64,000 nt of DNA, from positions 153,184 through 217,183 of the forward strand of contig NZ_KB905372.1 in NCBI RefSeq assembly GCF_000378985.1, read 5' to 3'. The notes under the pieces are model-generated. The model saw only the letters and a list, made by a program, of their open reading frames with translations. It searched no databases and was not told where the DNA came from. Below, in pieces: positions 42,964-53,157 of this stretch. Origin of the DNA: Ensifer sp. BR816 (lineage in GTDB: Bacteria; Pseudomonadota; Alphaproteobacteria; Rhizobiales; Rhizobiaceae). The first letter of the stretch is position 1. The number at the start of each line of letters is the position of its first letter. The position numbers were made by a program, and so were the translations under genes.

Positions 42964-44634
42964 ATGTACAATTGGCAACTTAGCCGCCGTGCGGCTTTGA
43001 AAGCGATGCTGCTGGGATCAACTGCGCCGTGGATTCTGAACTCACGGGCGGCTGCTTCGTCGTGCGTTGATCACATCGTGCGCCTTGCCGCGATTGCGGC
43101 TCCCGACACAATGAACCCATTTGCCACCTGGGGCTCGTTTTGGCCGCTGGTCTTCACTTATGATTACCTCGTCGGCGTTGATGCCCAGCGCAATCCTGAC
43201 CGGAGCGGATTTGCCAAGGAGTGGTCGGTTGCCGACGACAATCTCACGTGGACCTTCAAGATCTGGCCTGGCATGAAGTGGTCGGACGGCCAGCCCGCCA
43301 CGGCCAAAGACGCCGCATTCACCTACAATTATCTTCGCGGCTCCATTGGCAAGCCCGACGAGTTGAACGTTGGTGTTAACAACACTGACGGCTTGGAAAA
43401 CGTCGATTCTATCACTGCCGTCGATGACGAAACGTTGCAAATCGTAACCAAGCTTCCTACACGCTGGCCTATCAACAACTTCACTGCGATCGTCCCCGAG
43501 CATATCTGGAAGGACATCAGCTACGCGGACGCGCGCAGCGCCTTTCGAAACGATCCGCCTCTGGTGGGCACAGGCCCCATGGTCGTTTCCGAGTTTCAGC
43601 AAGGACAGTTCGCGCGCCTTTCGCCCAATCCTTATTTTCGTACCGGTCAACCAAAGACGGCCGGGATGGTTTTCCGCTTTTTCAACACCGCCGATCCCAT
43701 TGCCCAGGGTCTGAAGAGCGGTGACCTCGATTATGGCCTCAGCCTGACTGCTGCACAGTGGGAGGACCTCTCCAAGGATCCTGCAATCGTAGTCGGTGAA
43801 TCGCGAGTTGAGCAGCGAAACTATCTCGCTTTCAATACCATCTCAGGGGAAGGGATGGGCAGTACTAAGGCCCTGCAGGATTCTGCGTTTCGCGATGCGA
43901 TCGGCTATGCGATCGATCAGCAGGCCATCGTGGATCGAGCTTTGCGCGGACATGCCGACCCTGGCGTAGGATTGGTCATGCCCACGGCCACCGACTATTT
44001 TTCCGATCTGAGCGACATTAAACGTCACTTCGATCTTGCCGAGGCCGCTCGGCGGCTCGATGCTGCCGGTTATCTTGATACAAACGGCGACGGCGTTCGA
44101 GAGGACAAGGAGGGCAAGAGGATCCAGCTCGAGCTGATAACGGGAAACGCCTCGGGTGCGCTGGAAATGCCGATTTCCGCCGTGCAACTTATTGCTGGTT
44201 GGTTGGGGGAAATTGGCATCCCCGTTTCGGTGACGCAACTCGACTCCGGCGCGCTGAACGCCCGTATGGCAGCCCCGGCGAATGGCGGTGGAGGCTGGGA
44301 TTTGCTTGTTAGCGCCAGTTGGTTGACTCCTTTTCCTCACGACATTCTCAGCTTAGGTAGTAGCAAGCTCATAGGCACCAGCAACGCTGCGTATTGGTCA
44401 AATGACAAGTTCGATGAGCTTCTGTCGCAGACCGATGCCACCATCGATCTGAAAAAGAGCCAGGAGCTCGTTGATCAGGCGGTGCGTCTCATTTACACGG
44501 AAGCTCCCTACATCATGCTGTGTTACCCCCTCGTCCTCGAAGGTCGACGCACGGAGTGCTTCGAAGGATGGGGGACGAAGGACATGATGTCGATGTTCAG
44601 CTACTTTCCGTTCGATCGACTGAGGCCGATCTGA
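42964..44634 (+). CDS. ABC importer substrate-binding protein, peptide/opine family (SBP_bac_5)
   Basis: 556 aa. The N-terminus WQLSRRAALKAMLLGSTAPW is a twin-arginine signal, cleaved near SRAAA. Family features: DTMNPFATWGSFWPLVFTYD, LTWTFKIWPGMKWSDGQPAT, FTAIVPEHIWKD, DAIGYAIDQQAIVDRAL. First gene of a five-gene operon in DppABCDF order. Binds an oligopeptide-sized ligand; which one cannot be told. Confidence 0.92.
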   Translation: MYNWQLSRRAALKAMLLGSTAPWILNSRAAASSCVDHIVRLAAIAAPDTMNPFATWGSFWPLVFTYDYLVGVDAQRNPDRSGFAKEWSVADDNLTWTFKIWPGMKWSDGQPATAKDAAFTYNYLRGSIGKPDELNVGVNNTDGLENVDSITAVDDETLQIVTKLPTRWPINNFTAIVPEHIWKDISYADARSAFRNDPPLVGTGPMVVSEFQQGQFARLSPNPYFRTGQPKTAGMVFRFFNTADPIAQGLKSGDLDYGLSLTAAQWEDLSKDPAIVVGESRVEQRNYLAFNTISGEGMGSTKALQDSAFRDAIGYAIDQQAIVDRALRGHADPGVGLVMPTATDYFSDLSDIKRHFDLAEAARRLDAAGYLDTNGDGVREDKEGKRIQLELITGNASGALEMPISAVQLIAGWLGEIGIPVSVTQLDSGALNARMAAPANGGGGWDLLVSASWLTPFPHDILSLGSSKLIGTSNAAYWSNDKFDELLSQTDATIDLKKSQELVDQAVRLIYTEAPYIMLCYPLVLEGRRTECFEGWGTKDMMSMFSYFPFDRLRPI

Positions 44635-44661
44635 AGTGAGTACCAACGACAGGGAGGTCGC

Positions 44662-45636
44662 ATGAGCCGGCGCATCGGGGCCATATTCCTCAGGGCGATG
44701 ATGACGCTCCTGATGGTGGCGACGCTAAACTTTATACTGTTCAGGGTCATTCCAGGTGACCCTGCATCGCTTCTGCTTGGCGGGGCTCGCATCAGCGTGA
44801 CGGCCGAGCAGATCGAGGCGCAGCGCCAGAGCTGGGGCCTCGACCGGCCGCTATTCCCGGACCAAGTGGTCGATTACTTGTCGGCAACTGTCCATGGTGA
44901 TTTTGGCTACAGCTTCAAGTTCAGGGGCAGGCACGTCGCTGACCTGATCTTGGAGCGGTTGCCAGCCACCATCGCCTTGGTCGGTCTAGCCCAATTCATC
45001 GCAATTCTGTGCGGGGTTATGCTCGGCGTGTATGCCGGTTGGCGCAGAGGAGGAGGAATCGACCACGTCGCCACTGGAGCCTCTCTGGCGCTCTATTCCA
45101 CGCCCTCGTTCTGGCTGGGCATGCTTTTGGTGGTAATCTTCAGTACCGCATTGGGTTGGCTTCCGGGCTATGGTGCATCTTCGCCCGGCGCGACTATTGG
45201 TTTTGTTGCCTGGTTGCTCGATTACCTGCGGCATCTCGCGCTTCCAGTCTTTGCAGTAGCCCTTGGGCTAATCGGCCAATACGTGGTGGTAGCGCGTGCT
45301 GCGATGAGTGATGTCGTCACGGAGGACTACATGGTCACAGCACGGGCTAAGGGTCTCACCAACGGTCAGATGCTGATGCGTCATGCATTTCGCAATGCGA
45401 TGCTGCCGGTCGTGACCTTGGTTAGCCTTAATCTCGGTTACGTCGTAGCAGGCGCCATTACTGTCGAAGCCGTGTTCGCATGGCCGGGGATAGGCGGCCT
45501 GACGGTGGAAGCGCTCAATGCGCGAGACTACCCCGTCCTTCAAGGCGTTTTCCTGTTGCTCGGCGTCTCCATCGTTATCGCAAACCTAATCGCCGATCTT
45601 GCTTACGGCCTTCTTGATCCACGAGTGAAACAATGA
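44662..45636 (+). CDS. ABC importer permease, DppB type
   Basis: 324 aa with six membrane segments. The N-terminal TLLMVATLNFILFRVIPGDP is the DppB/OppB signature. The EAA loop (TARAKGLTNGQMLMRHAFRN) contacts the ATPases. GGAGGT precedes the start; the stop overlaps the next permease (ATGA). Confidence 0.92.
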   Translation: MSRRIGAIFLRAMMTLLMVATLNFILFRVIPGDPASLLLGGARISVTAEQIEAQRQSWGLDRPLFPDQVVDYLSATVHGDFGYSFKFRGRHVADLILERLPATIALVGLAQFIAILCGVMLGVYAGWRRGGGIDHVATGASLALYSTPSFWLGMLLVVIFSTALGWLPGYGASSPGATIGFVAWLLDYLRHLALPVFAVALGLIGQYVVVARAAMSDVVTEDYMVTARAKGLTNGQMLMRHAFRNAMLPVVTLVSLNLGYVVAGAITVEAVFAWPGIGGLTVEALNARDYPVLQGVFLLLGVSIVIANLIADLAYGLLDPRVKQ

Positions 45637-46565
45637 GCGAAGGTACAGTTCAATCTCTGTCGCGGATCCGAGCGCGAGCAATTAAGGGTTTTTTGCGCCA
45701 ACTCCTTGGTCATGGCGGCGCGCAGCTTGGCCTGGTTTGTCTGGTGTTCTTTGTCGCCGTAGCAGCTATGCCCAATATTTTGGTGGGACCGCTTCAGACT
45801 GCGATCACTGCAACCGGCGATTTCCTCGCACCACCATCAGGCCAGCATCTGCTGGGGACCGACGACGTGGGGCGGGACGTGCTCAATCTGGTTGCACACG
45901 GAGCCCGGATTTCTCTCACGATCGCGCTGCTGGCGACTGTGATAAGCCTCATCGTTGGAACGATTGTCGGAATAACGGCGGGCTACTTCGGTGGCTGGGT
46001 TGACGTCTGGCTGATGCGCTTGACGGACTTCTTCTTCGTTGTTCCGTCCTTCGTCCTCGCGCTGGTCATTACCCCGGTGGTTCTCGAGGTCATGGGACGC
46101 GGCGGAGAAATCCTTGGCTTCCGTCCTTCTCTCTTTGTGATCATTGTAGTCATCGGCTTGACGAGCTGGGCTTTTATCGCACGTGTAATTCGTAGTCAGA
46201 CACTATCGCTTAAGGAGCGAACGTTTGTTGATCGAGCGCGGATTGCGGGCAGCAGCGATACCAGCATCATGGTGCGGCACATTCTGCCCAATCTCGTGCC
46301 ACAAATCGCCGCCAATGGTGCGCTGGTCGTCGCCAACGCGATCTACATCGAGACTTCGCTCTCCTTTCTGGGCTTGGGCGACCCATTACAACCTTCATGG
46401 GGAACGTTGCTTTCCCTCGCTCAGCGCGCTGGTGCAGCCAGCGTTGGTGCCTGGTGGTATCTAGGCGCGCCTGGCATCTGCGTGCTGATGGTGTCTCTTG
46501 CTTTCGTGCTGATTGGCAATGCGCTCGACGACACCTTCAATCCCCGCCGGAGGGTCATTCCATGA
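45633..46565 (+). CDS. ABC importer permease, DppC type
   Basis: 310 aa. GQHLLGTDDVGRDVLNLVAHGARISL is the OppC motif (shown in part: LLGTDDVGRDVL). EAA loop: DRARIAGSSDTSIMVRHILP. Cytoplasmic N-terminal extension of about 35 residues, then five to six membrane segments. Stop overlaps the downstream ATPase start by 4 nt. Confidence 0.92.
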   Translation: MSEGTVQSLSRIRARAIKGFLRQLLGHGGAQLGLVCLVFFVAVAAMPNILVGPLQTAITATGDFLAPPSGQHLLGTDDVGRDVLNLVAHGARISLTIALLATVISLIVGTIVGITAGYFGGWVDVWLMRLTDFFFVVPSFVLALVITPVVLEVMGRGGEILGFRPSLFVIIVVIGLTSWAFIARVIRSQTLSLKERTFVDRARIAGSSDTSIMVRHILPNLVPQIAANGALVVANAIYIETSLSFLGLGDPLQPSWGTLLSLAQRAGAASVGAWWYLGAPGICVLMVSLAFVLIGNALDDTFNPRRRVIP

Positions 46566-47572
46566 GCAATACGTCTAAAAACACCACGCCTCCGCTCCTG
46601 ATTGTTGATGGGCTTACTGTTGACTATGGAACGAAAGGTGTTTCGTTGCGTGCAATCCACGACGTGAGCTTTGAGCTTCGCGCCGGAGAAGCTGTTGCCC
46701 TCGTCGGAGAATCCGGCAGCGGAAAGACCACGACGGCAATGGCGATTGCTGGCCTGTTGTCGCCCAATGCACGCGTCGCCGGTGGCGAGGTACGCTATCG
46801 CGGCAGTCCACTGCCGATCGACGACGATGCGGCGATGCGGCCGCATCGCTGGAGTGAGACGTCCGTGGTATTCCAAGGGGCCATGAATGCGCTTAACCCG
46901 GTCCACCGCATTGTAAACCAGATCGCCGAACCATGCGTGCTGCATGGCATGTCCCGTGCCGAGGCAATGGCAAGGGCGAGGGAACTGCTTGAGCTCGTCG
47001 GTATTCCTGCCGATCGTGGTGCCGCTTACCCTCACCAACTGTCTGGTGGTATGCGCCAAAGGGTGATGATCGCAATGGCGTTGGCTTGTCGGCCTTCAAT
47101 TGTCATCGGCGACGAGCCGACCACTGCCCTCGATGTAATCAATCAGGCGCAGGTTCTCAAGCTGCTTGTTGATCTCCGAACCAAGTTCAATCTAGCGCTG
47201 ATTTTGATCACGCACGATTTGTCTGTGGTCGCGGAGTCATGTGATCGCGTCATGATCATGTACTCCGGGCGCATCGTTGAGGATGGGTCCGTTGCCGACA
47301 TCTTCGCCGAGCCCAAACACCCTTATACGCGGCTGTTGATGGATTCGATCCCGAATCCGGCGGAGGGAAAACGGATGCTTCGGCCGATTCCGGGAGATCC
47401 TCCTACGTTGATGAAGCGCCCTTTAGGGTGCGCTTTCCACCCGCGGTGCCCGTCTGCGATGGCTATTTGTGCAACCGAAGCTCCTCACCTCAACGCGTAC
47501 GGGAAGGGCCGCGTGGCCTGTCATCTTCATAATTCGTTGGCTCCAGCAGATAAGGTTTCCGTCAATGCCTGA
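46562..47572 (+). CDS. ABC importer ATP-binding protein, DppD type
   Basis: 336 aa from ATG 46562. Walker A GESGSGKTTTAMAIAG, signature LSGGMRQRVMIAMAL, Walker B SIVIGDEPTTALD, switch His in LILITHDLSVVAE. The C-terminal oligopeptide domain has the cysteine pattern C-FHPRCPSAMAIC that can bind an Fe-S cluster in this family. Overlaps the next gene by 8 nt. Confidence 0.93.
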   Translation: MSNTSKNTTPPLLIVDGLTVDYGTKGVSLRAIHDVSFELRAGEAVALVGESGSGKTTTAMAIAGLLSPNARVAGGEVRYRGSPLPIDDDAAMRPHRWSETSVVFQGAMNALNPVHRIVNQIAEPCVLHGMSRAEAMARARELLELVGIPADRGAAYPHQLSGGMRQRVMIAMALACRPSIVIGDEPTTALDVINQAQVLKLLVDLRTKFNLALILITHDLSVVAESCDRVMIMYSGRIVEDGSVADIFAEPKHPYTRLLMDSIPNPAEGKRMLRPIPGDPPTLMKRPLGCAFHPRCPSAMAICATEAPHLNAYGKGRVACHLHNSLAPADKVSVNA

Positions 47573-48566
47573 CAACGCCGACATCCTGCGCTTAGAGAAC
47601 CTGCAAGTAAGCTTTCCGATGCAAAGCGGGGTGTTTGACAGCATTTTGGGACGGCCCAAGGGGGTCGTTCGTGCCGTGGACGGGATAAACCTCAACGTCA
47701 ACCGCGGTGAGATTGTTGCGCTTGTCGGAGAATCGGGTAGCGGCAAAACAACGGTTGGCCGCGTTATCACCAAACTCGTCCAGCCGACGGGCGGAAGGTT
47801 GCTGTTCGACGGTGAGGATATGACCACAACGCATGGTTTTTCGACCTTGCGTCCCTACAGACACCGCGTCCAGATGATCTTCCAGGACGCTTATCAGGCG
47901 CTCAATCCGCGCCATACCGTCTTCGATGCGGTGGCAGAGCCGTTGCGGTCATTGCGCTTGGTCGAAAACCGCGCCCAGCTCACCGAACGCGTCAGCGAAG
48001 CCCTTTCAACCGCGGGGTTGAACCCTCCCCAGGAGTTCTTCGCGCGCTTTCCGCACGAACTGTCCGGCGGCCAGCGCCAGCGCGTCGTCGTAGCCGGCGC
48101 GCTTGTCGTGAAGCCGGACTTTATCGTCGCCGACGAACCAGTGTCGATGCTTGATGTATCCATCCGGGCACAGATCCTCCAGGCGCTGATCGATCTGCGT
48201 GACAAATACCGCTTGGCGCTGCTGTTTATCACGCACGACCTGCCGCTCGCGTGGCTGATCGCCGACCGGATTGCGGTCATGTACCTTGGCCGGGTGGTGG
48301 AGATCGGCAGCGCCGATGACATCACGTTGTACCCCCGCCATCCCTATACGGTCGCGCTGCGAAACTCGACGCCCCAGGTGCGCCGTGATGCAGGGAGCGG
48401 CGGCATTCAAGCGTTGCAGGGGGAGGTGCCGAGCGCCGCCCGCGTCCCGAAGGGCTGTCGTTTCCATCCGCGTTGCCCTCTCGCCTTCGATCGCTGCCGA
48501 CAGGAGGAGCCGTCGGCCATCGAAGTGGGACCGCAGCACCTGTCAGCGTGCTGGCTGGCAAAGTGA
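47565..48566 (+). CDS. ABC importer ATP-binding protein, DppF type
   Basis: 333 aa from ATG 47565. Walker A GESGSGKTTVGRVIT, signature LSGGQRQRVVVAGAL, Walker B DFIVADEPVSMLD, His in LLFITHDLPLAWLIADR. C-terminal cysteines in GCRFHPRCPLAFDRC. Last gene of the importer operon. Confidence 0.93.
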   Translation: MPDNADILRLENLQVSFPMQSGVFDSILGRPKGVVRAVDGINLNVNRGEIVALVGESGSGKTTVGRVITKLVQPTGGRLLFDGEDMTTTHGFSTLRPYRHRVQMIFQDAYQALNPRHTVFDAVAEPLRSLRLVENRAQLTERVSEALSTAGLNPPQEFFARFPHELSGGQRQRVVVAGALVVKPDFIVADEPVSMLDVSIRAQILQALIDLRDKYRLALLFITHDLPLAWLIADRIAVMYLGRVVEIGSADDITLYPRHPYTVALRNSTPQVRRDAGSGGIQALQGEVPSAARVPKGCRFHPRCPLAFDRCRQEEPSAIEVGPQHLSACWLAK

Positions 48567-48659
48567 AGGTTGCCTGGCGCTACTCAGAACCTCTTCAGCA
48601 CCCAAGGAGGAAATTACCTGAAGGATACAGTGGGAGCACCAACCGAGGGAGGTACAGTA

Positions 48660-48818
48660 TGTCGGACGTTGCGCCAATCTTGCCGTCCGTGCCGGCAAGC
48701 ATCCATGCTTCAGGCGAAGGGTACCAGCGCCTGTTACCTACCGTCAATATTTCAATGCATGAAGGCGTTAACCTGTCGGCCGGACTCTACCTGCCTGTGA
48801 CCGAACCCTCCATCTAGC
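48660..48818 (+). pseudogene. CocE-like hydrolase, N-terminal remnant
   Basis: Begins at ATG 48660 behind a strong GGGAGGT site, 94 nt after the importer operon. It encodes 52 residues containing VNISMHEGVNLSAGLYLPVT, the N-terminal strand of CocE/NonD hydrolases (usually MRDGVKLSADVYLP), then stops. It probably was the next gene of the operon before truncation. The following 310 nt (48819-49131) hold nothing recognisable. Confidence 0.6.
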
Positions 48819-49732
48819 CGTGGCAGATCGAGGGCGGTAACTATCATCCGGCAAATCACCGCGTTTCGCAGCAGAGCGAACGTCGTTGGGGGGTCTGGGG
48901 TGGGTTTTCTAGGTTGCATTGTCTCTGAGACTTCAAATACCCACCGACTTGGAGCAAGCGTGTTTGCAGCAACGGATAGGACAATCGATATCACATCACA
49001 CGCCAATGATCACTGACATGAAATTTAGTCCTTGGGTCCGGTATCGCGTCGGTTGCGGTCATGCAGCTGGGGCGGATAGCGGAGTTCGCCCCATGCATCT
49101 AAAAATAGCAAAGTCATGACTTCCCTGTGCGTTGAGCGCAGTTTTGAAACATATTGACGCGAACCGCGCCTCTTACCTCGACCGTCTGATTGAGTATCTC
49201 CGCCATCCCAGCATCAGTGCCGAGAATGTCGGCATCGCCGAGGTCGGCGCGTTGCTTGTGGGGATGCTCAACGGGATGGGGCTGGAGGCCGGCCTAGTAC
49301 CGACGGCAGGGCACCCCATGGTGGTGGCACGCTGGGAAAAGGCGCCGGGAAAGCCGACCGTGCTGCTCTATGGCACTATGACGTGCAGCCGCCCGACCCA
49401 CTCGACAAATGGCTTTCGCCTCCCTTCGACCCCATCATCCGTGACGGGCGAGTCTATGCGCGTGGAGCTGGCGACAACAAGGGGCAGCATTTTGCAGCAG
49501 CATTTTGCGCAGATACTGGCAATAGAATCTCACTTGAAAGTTCATGGCGCGTTGCCATCAACGTCATCTTGTTGTTGGAAGGCGAGGAGGAGATCGGCAG
49601 CACCCACATCGCCGATTTCGTGCGTACCAACAAGGATAACCTAAAAGCTGATCTTGCTGCCACTGCCGATGGCCCGCGCCATGCAAGTTGTGCTCAACTT
49701 CGGTGGCGTGGTGCCCAATCCAATCTGGACGC

Positions 49733-50920
49733 GGCCTTTATCAACGAAAGACAGCAATATACTTGCTAACCAAGGGTTGCCATGCGATTCTTCGGACGTG
49801 ACCGAAGGAGATGAGAATGGCGGAAACGATGCTTAGCGCTTACCAACATTCGGACCGCGGAAGATATGATCGTGGCCTTTCGCGATGAGGAGCAGTGTCG
49901 GAGATTGCTGGAAAGCATGGTGTGGCCGGGTGGGAGAGTTTGCCCTGCCTGTGGTTACAAACGCTCGATCGCGATTGCCGGGCGCGATATGGGCAAGCGG
50001 CGTGCGCGTCCGGGTCTCTATCAATGCTCCAACGGCGATTGCCGGTTCCAGTTCACGGTGACGACACACACGCCTCTGCATTCCACAAAGCTTCCTTTGA
50101 GTGTCTGGCTGAAGGGCATGTGGCTGATGCTGCAGTCGGATAAGGGTTTGTCCTCGGTGCGCCTGGCCGAGGCTCTGGGGGTGAGCCAACCCACGGCCTG
50201 GCGGATGGGACACGCGTTGCGTCTCATGGCGGCGCGCGAGCACATGCTCGATGGCACGGTGGAGATCGATCATTTTCATCTCGGTGGGCGACCGAGAATA
50301 AATCCGGACGATCCACCGCCTGGACGGGGCCGAAAAGGTCTGCCGAACACGCAGAAGACACCGGTCATGGTGATGGTGCAGCGACCAGATGACGTGACAC
50401 CCGGCACTCCGGCCGGTGACGCCCGTGCTGCGGTGGTGACTGGCCTGTCGCTACGTGCAGCGGCGCGCGCCGCTGGAACGCAGATCGAGCCTCATGCCTG
50501 CTTGATGAGTGATGAGGCGACAGCGTTCATAGCCCTTGGCGAGACCTATGCCAGCCATGACACCGTGAAGCATTCCAGCCGCGAATACGTTCGGGACGCC
50601 GTTCATGTCAATTCGGTCGAAGGTTTCAATTCCCGTGTCCGTCGCACAATTGCCGGCGTCTTTCATCATATCAGCCCGCAGCATGCCGACCTGTATTTCC
50701 ACGAGATTGGCTTCCGCTGGTCGCAGCGCATTGTTACGGGCCAGGCGCTGCGGAAAAGCCGAAATGGCAGGGAACGCATGAAAACCCTGTGGTCGCGGGT
50801 GCCGCCGGCGCTGCAATTGCTGCAAGTCTTTCGCGTGGCTACCGGCCGCCAAATGCGCAGAAGCCCGGATGGTGGGATCATCGTCAAATCAGCAGTCGCT
50901 GTCTTTGGTTGATAAAGGCC
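49733..50920 (+). mobile_element. IS1595-family element
   Basis: 1188 bp. Terminal repeats GGCCTTTATCAACGAAAGAC (left) and GGCCTTTATCAACCAAAGAC (inward from 50920), differing at one position. Flanked by an 8-bp duplication CTGGACGC (49725-49732, 50921-50928), as expected. Removal restores PNPIWTLVHLLG in the peptidase frame. Confidence 0.93.
49866..50912 (+). CDS. IS1595-family transposase
   Basis: 348 aa. N-terminal zinc ribbon (CPACGY, CSNGDCRFQF), helix-turn-helix (SVRLAEALGVSQPTAWRMGHAL), then the ISXO2-like DDE domain: DGTVEIDHFHLGGRP, SDEATAFIALGE, HVNSVEGFNSRVRR. Intact. Confidence 0.92.
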   Translation: MIVAFRDEEQCRRLLESMVWPGGRVCPACGYKRSIAIAGRDMGKRRARPGLYQCSNGDCRFQFTVTTHTPLHSTKLPLSVWLKGMWLMLQSDKGLSSVRLAEALGVSQPTAWRMGHALRLMAAREHMLDGTVEIDHFHLGGRPRINPDDPPPGRGRKGLPNTQKTPVMVMVQRPDDVTPGTPAGDARAAVVTGLSLRAAARAAGTQIEPHACLMSDEATAFIALGETYASHDTVKHSSREYVRDAVHVNSVEGFNSRVRRTIAGVFHHISPQHADLYFHEIGFRWSQRIVTGQALRKSRNGRERMKTLWSRVPPALQLLQVFRVATGRQMRRSPDGGIIVKSAVAVFG

Positions 50921-51333
50921 CTGGACGCTGGTGCACCTGCTCGGTACCATGAAGAACGAGGCGGGCGAGATCACCATCGCCGGCTTCCACGATGGCATCG
51001 AGCCGCGCCGATGTGAAGTTCATCGCGATGGAGAACATGGCCCCATCAAAGACGCCTATTGCCTCGCACTTCACCCTGCCGCTGCGCCGCGCCTTTGTTG
51101 CAGCGCAGGGGGAAGAGCCCCTACTTATCCCAGCAGGGTTTGGCAGCCTGCCCAACTACGTCTTCTCCAAGATCCTCGGAATTCTTGCCTTCGACACGCC
51201 TTACGCGAACCACGATGAAGCAAACCACGCGCCGAATGAAAATCTGACACTTGACTGTTTCTATAGCGGGATTCGCACAGGTGCTGCATTACTAGATGAG
51301 CTTGGCTCCTTGCGCTCTGGTCAACCTTTATGA

Positions 51334-51731
51334 ATAGCGCAGCCGATCCATACGTAAAAAGTTGTTTCGCAGCTGAGATGCGCTTGACCTTCCCCGGAGC
51401 TGATTTGGAAGTTAACGTGACGCCATGCTGCCGACGAGCCGTGAAGAGGGATAGCTCGTATTAATTCAACTAAAGGACGTTGCAGCAAATGCCAGGCCAA
51501 CCTATCCAAGAGGGACGTGGAGAGCCGCCGCCGGGCGTAGCCTTCGCGGCCGAGATCATCCCAAATCGGTACTCACGTACAAAAGGGCACTTCGTGCGAA
51601 CGACCTTTTGTAGAACAGTTTGTCCGGCTGACCACCAAATCGCGGGAGGACAGAAAGGCTCATCTGCGAGAGCTTCGCCCCCACGGTCTTCCACGAGCGC
51701 ATGGAATTCCTCTCCCTCCTCACAACGGAAG
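51334..51731. other. Gap between the two M20 genes
   Basis: A plus-strand frame from 51489 (MPGQPIQEGRGEPPPGVAFA) runs into the antisense of the next gene and resembles no family I know. The intergenic part is probably decayed 3' flank. Confidence 0.3.
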
Positions 51732-53138
51732 CTAGCTGGCGCGATGCTCGCACGAATCGGGCGTCCGGCCGGTGCCAATATCCCAGTAGAAGCCGGCCAT
51801 GAGGCGGAGCGCCTCGCGGACCAGGATTTTCGGCAGGTGCTCGTTCGGGGCGTGTTGAGAGCACCCCGGATAGGAATGCGGCACCCATATGGTGCGCAGG
51901 CCGAGGACCGCGGAGAAGATGTCATTCGGCAGCGACCCTCCAATGTTCGGCAGGATGGCCGGCTTCTTGCCAGTCGTAGTAGCAATGGAGGCAACCGCCC
52001 ACGTCACCCAAGGATCGTCCGGATCGAGCCGTGTCGCGGGGAAGATCTCATCGCTGCTCTTGGTGACCTTCACCATCGGCAATCCGTGTCGAACTAGATG
52101 GCGGCGGAGTGCCGGCAGCACCGTGTTTGGATCGACGCCAACGACGAAATATAGCTGGCAACGTGCCCAGGCGTTCGGCGGCACGGCGTAGACCGGCGTT
52201 TCCGGGATGCCTGCCTTCATGGCAAGCACATAGAATGAACTCCAACCGAAGACCTGCTCGGCAGGCGTGAGGCCAGGCTCGCCCCAGTCAAGATCAATGG
52301 CCGGCCCGTCCGGACCGCCGTCCATCTCGCAATCGGCGAGAACGCGGCGCACGACCTCCGGCAGCTCATTTGGCACCCATTCGTGTATGCGGATTTGGCC
52401 GGTCGGAGAGACGATCGTGGAAATGGCGTGAGCAAGTTGGATGGCGGGATCGGAGAGAAGTCCGCCCCAGTTGCCGGAATGATGTCCGCCCTCGCGAGCG
52501 GTGATCGACATGTCGAAGGACAGGCCGCCGCGCGAGCCGAGGAAGACAGTTGGCCGTTCAGCGCTAAGGCGGGGTCCATCCGAGGCGATCAGAAGGTCCG
52601 CAGCAAACAGTTCCTTGTGGATTTCGCAGAGCTCCCGCAGGCCGGGTGAGCCCACCTCCTCGCCCATCTCGATCAGATATTTTACGTTAAAGCCCAATCT
52701 GCCGCGCGTCGCGATCACGGCCTCCAGCGCCGCAATATTAATCGTGTGCTGGCCCTTGTTATCGGCGACGCCGCGGCCGTACCAGCGCTCGCCCATTTCC
52801 GTGAGCACCCAAGGGGAGAGTTCATCCTTCCAGTCGCCGTCGAGGCCGCGTTGGACGTCGCCATGGCCGTAGCCGAAGATTGTCGGAAACGCGAGATCTT
52901 CGATGCGCTCGGCGTAGAGGAAAGGGAAGGGCGCCATTGGGTGCGTGAGGAGGCGGCAAGCAAAGCCGAGCGCCGCTAGAGCCGGCACCATCTCCTTCTC
53001 GAGATAGTCGTGAAGCACGGGCGCGCGTTCGGGATTCTGGCTTTCCGTCGGCATTGCGACGCGGCGTGTCAGATCCCTCTCGAAGCCGCCCGACTCGAAA
53101 TAACTTTCAGCCCGGGCGATGGCAGCATCGCGGCTCAT
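51732..53138 (-). CDS. M20-family metallopeptidase / deacylase
   Basis: 468 aa from ATG 53138. Metal ligands: YGHGDVQ (His, Asp), GRGVADNKGQ (catalytic Asp), EMGEEVGS (Glu-Glu), ASDGPR, and the C-terminal QHAPNEHLP His. The dimerisation (lid) domain lies between residues 200 and 320. Normal length. It begins 19 nt after the crotonase stop and is co-transcribed with it. Cuts an amide or peptide bond of an unknown small substrate; cytoplasmic. Confidence 0.9.
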   Translation of the reverse strand: MSRDAAIARAESYFESGGFERDLTRRVAMPTESQNPERAPVLHDYLEKEMVPALAALGFACRLLTHPMAPFPFLYAERIEDLAFPTIFGYGHGDVQRGLDGDWKDELSPWVLTEMGERWYGRGVADNKGQHTINIAALEAVIATRGRLGFNVKYLIEMGEEVGSPGLRELCEIHKELFAADLLIASDGPRLSAERPTVFLGSRGGLSFDMSITAREGGHHSGNWGGLLSDPAIQLAHAISTIVSPTGQIRIHEWVPNELPEVVRRVLADCEMDGGPDGPAIDLDWGEPGLTPAEQVFGWSSFYVLAMKAGIPETPVYAVPPNAWARCQLYFVVGVDPNTVLPALRRHLVRHGLPMVKVTKSSDEIFPATRLDPDDPWVTWAVASIATTTGKKPAILPNIGGSLPNDIFSAVLGLRTIWVPHSYPGCSQHAPNEHLPKILVREALRLMAGFYWDIGTGRTPDSCEHRAS

Positions 53139-53157
53139 GGGGAGGCTCTCCTTTACC

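Larger units (their letters stand above)
49132..51333 (+). pseudogene. M20-family metallopeptidase gene, frameshifted and split by IS1595
   Basis: The TTG start at 49132 gives IDANRASYLDRLIEYLRHPS. A one-base loss near 49375 shifts LLYGHYDVQPPDPLDKW into another frame. RGAGDNKGQ and LLLEGEEEIGS follow. A further shift leads to VPNPIWT, where IS1595 entered at 49733-50920. After it come LVHLLGTMKNEAGEITIAGF and, after a deletion near 51007, the C-terminal GSLPNYVFSKILGI and ANHAPNENLTL. An M20 zinc hydrolase (dipeptidase/deacylase), now dead. The intact gene at 51732 is a distant relative. Confidence 0.85.

Noticed and set aside
51480..52097. 205-codon plus-strand ORF beginning in the gap before the M20 gene
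   Set aside because: Most of it is antisense to the intact M20 gene; the short non-overlapping head matches nothing recognisable.
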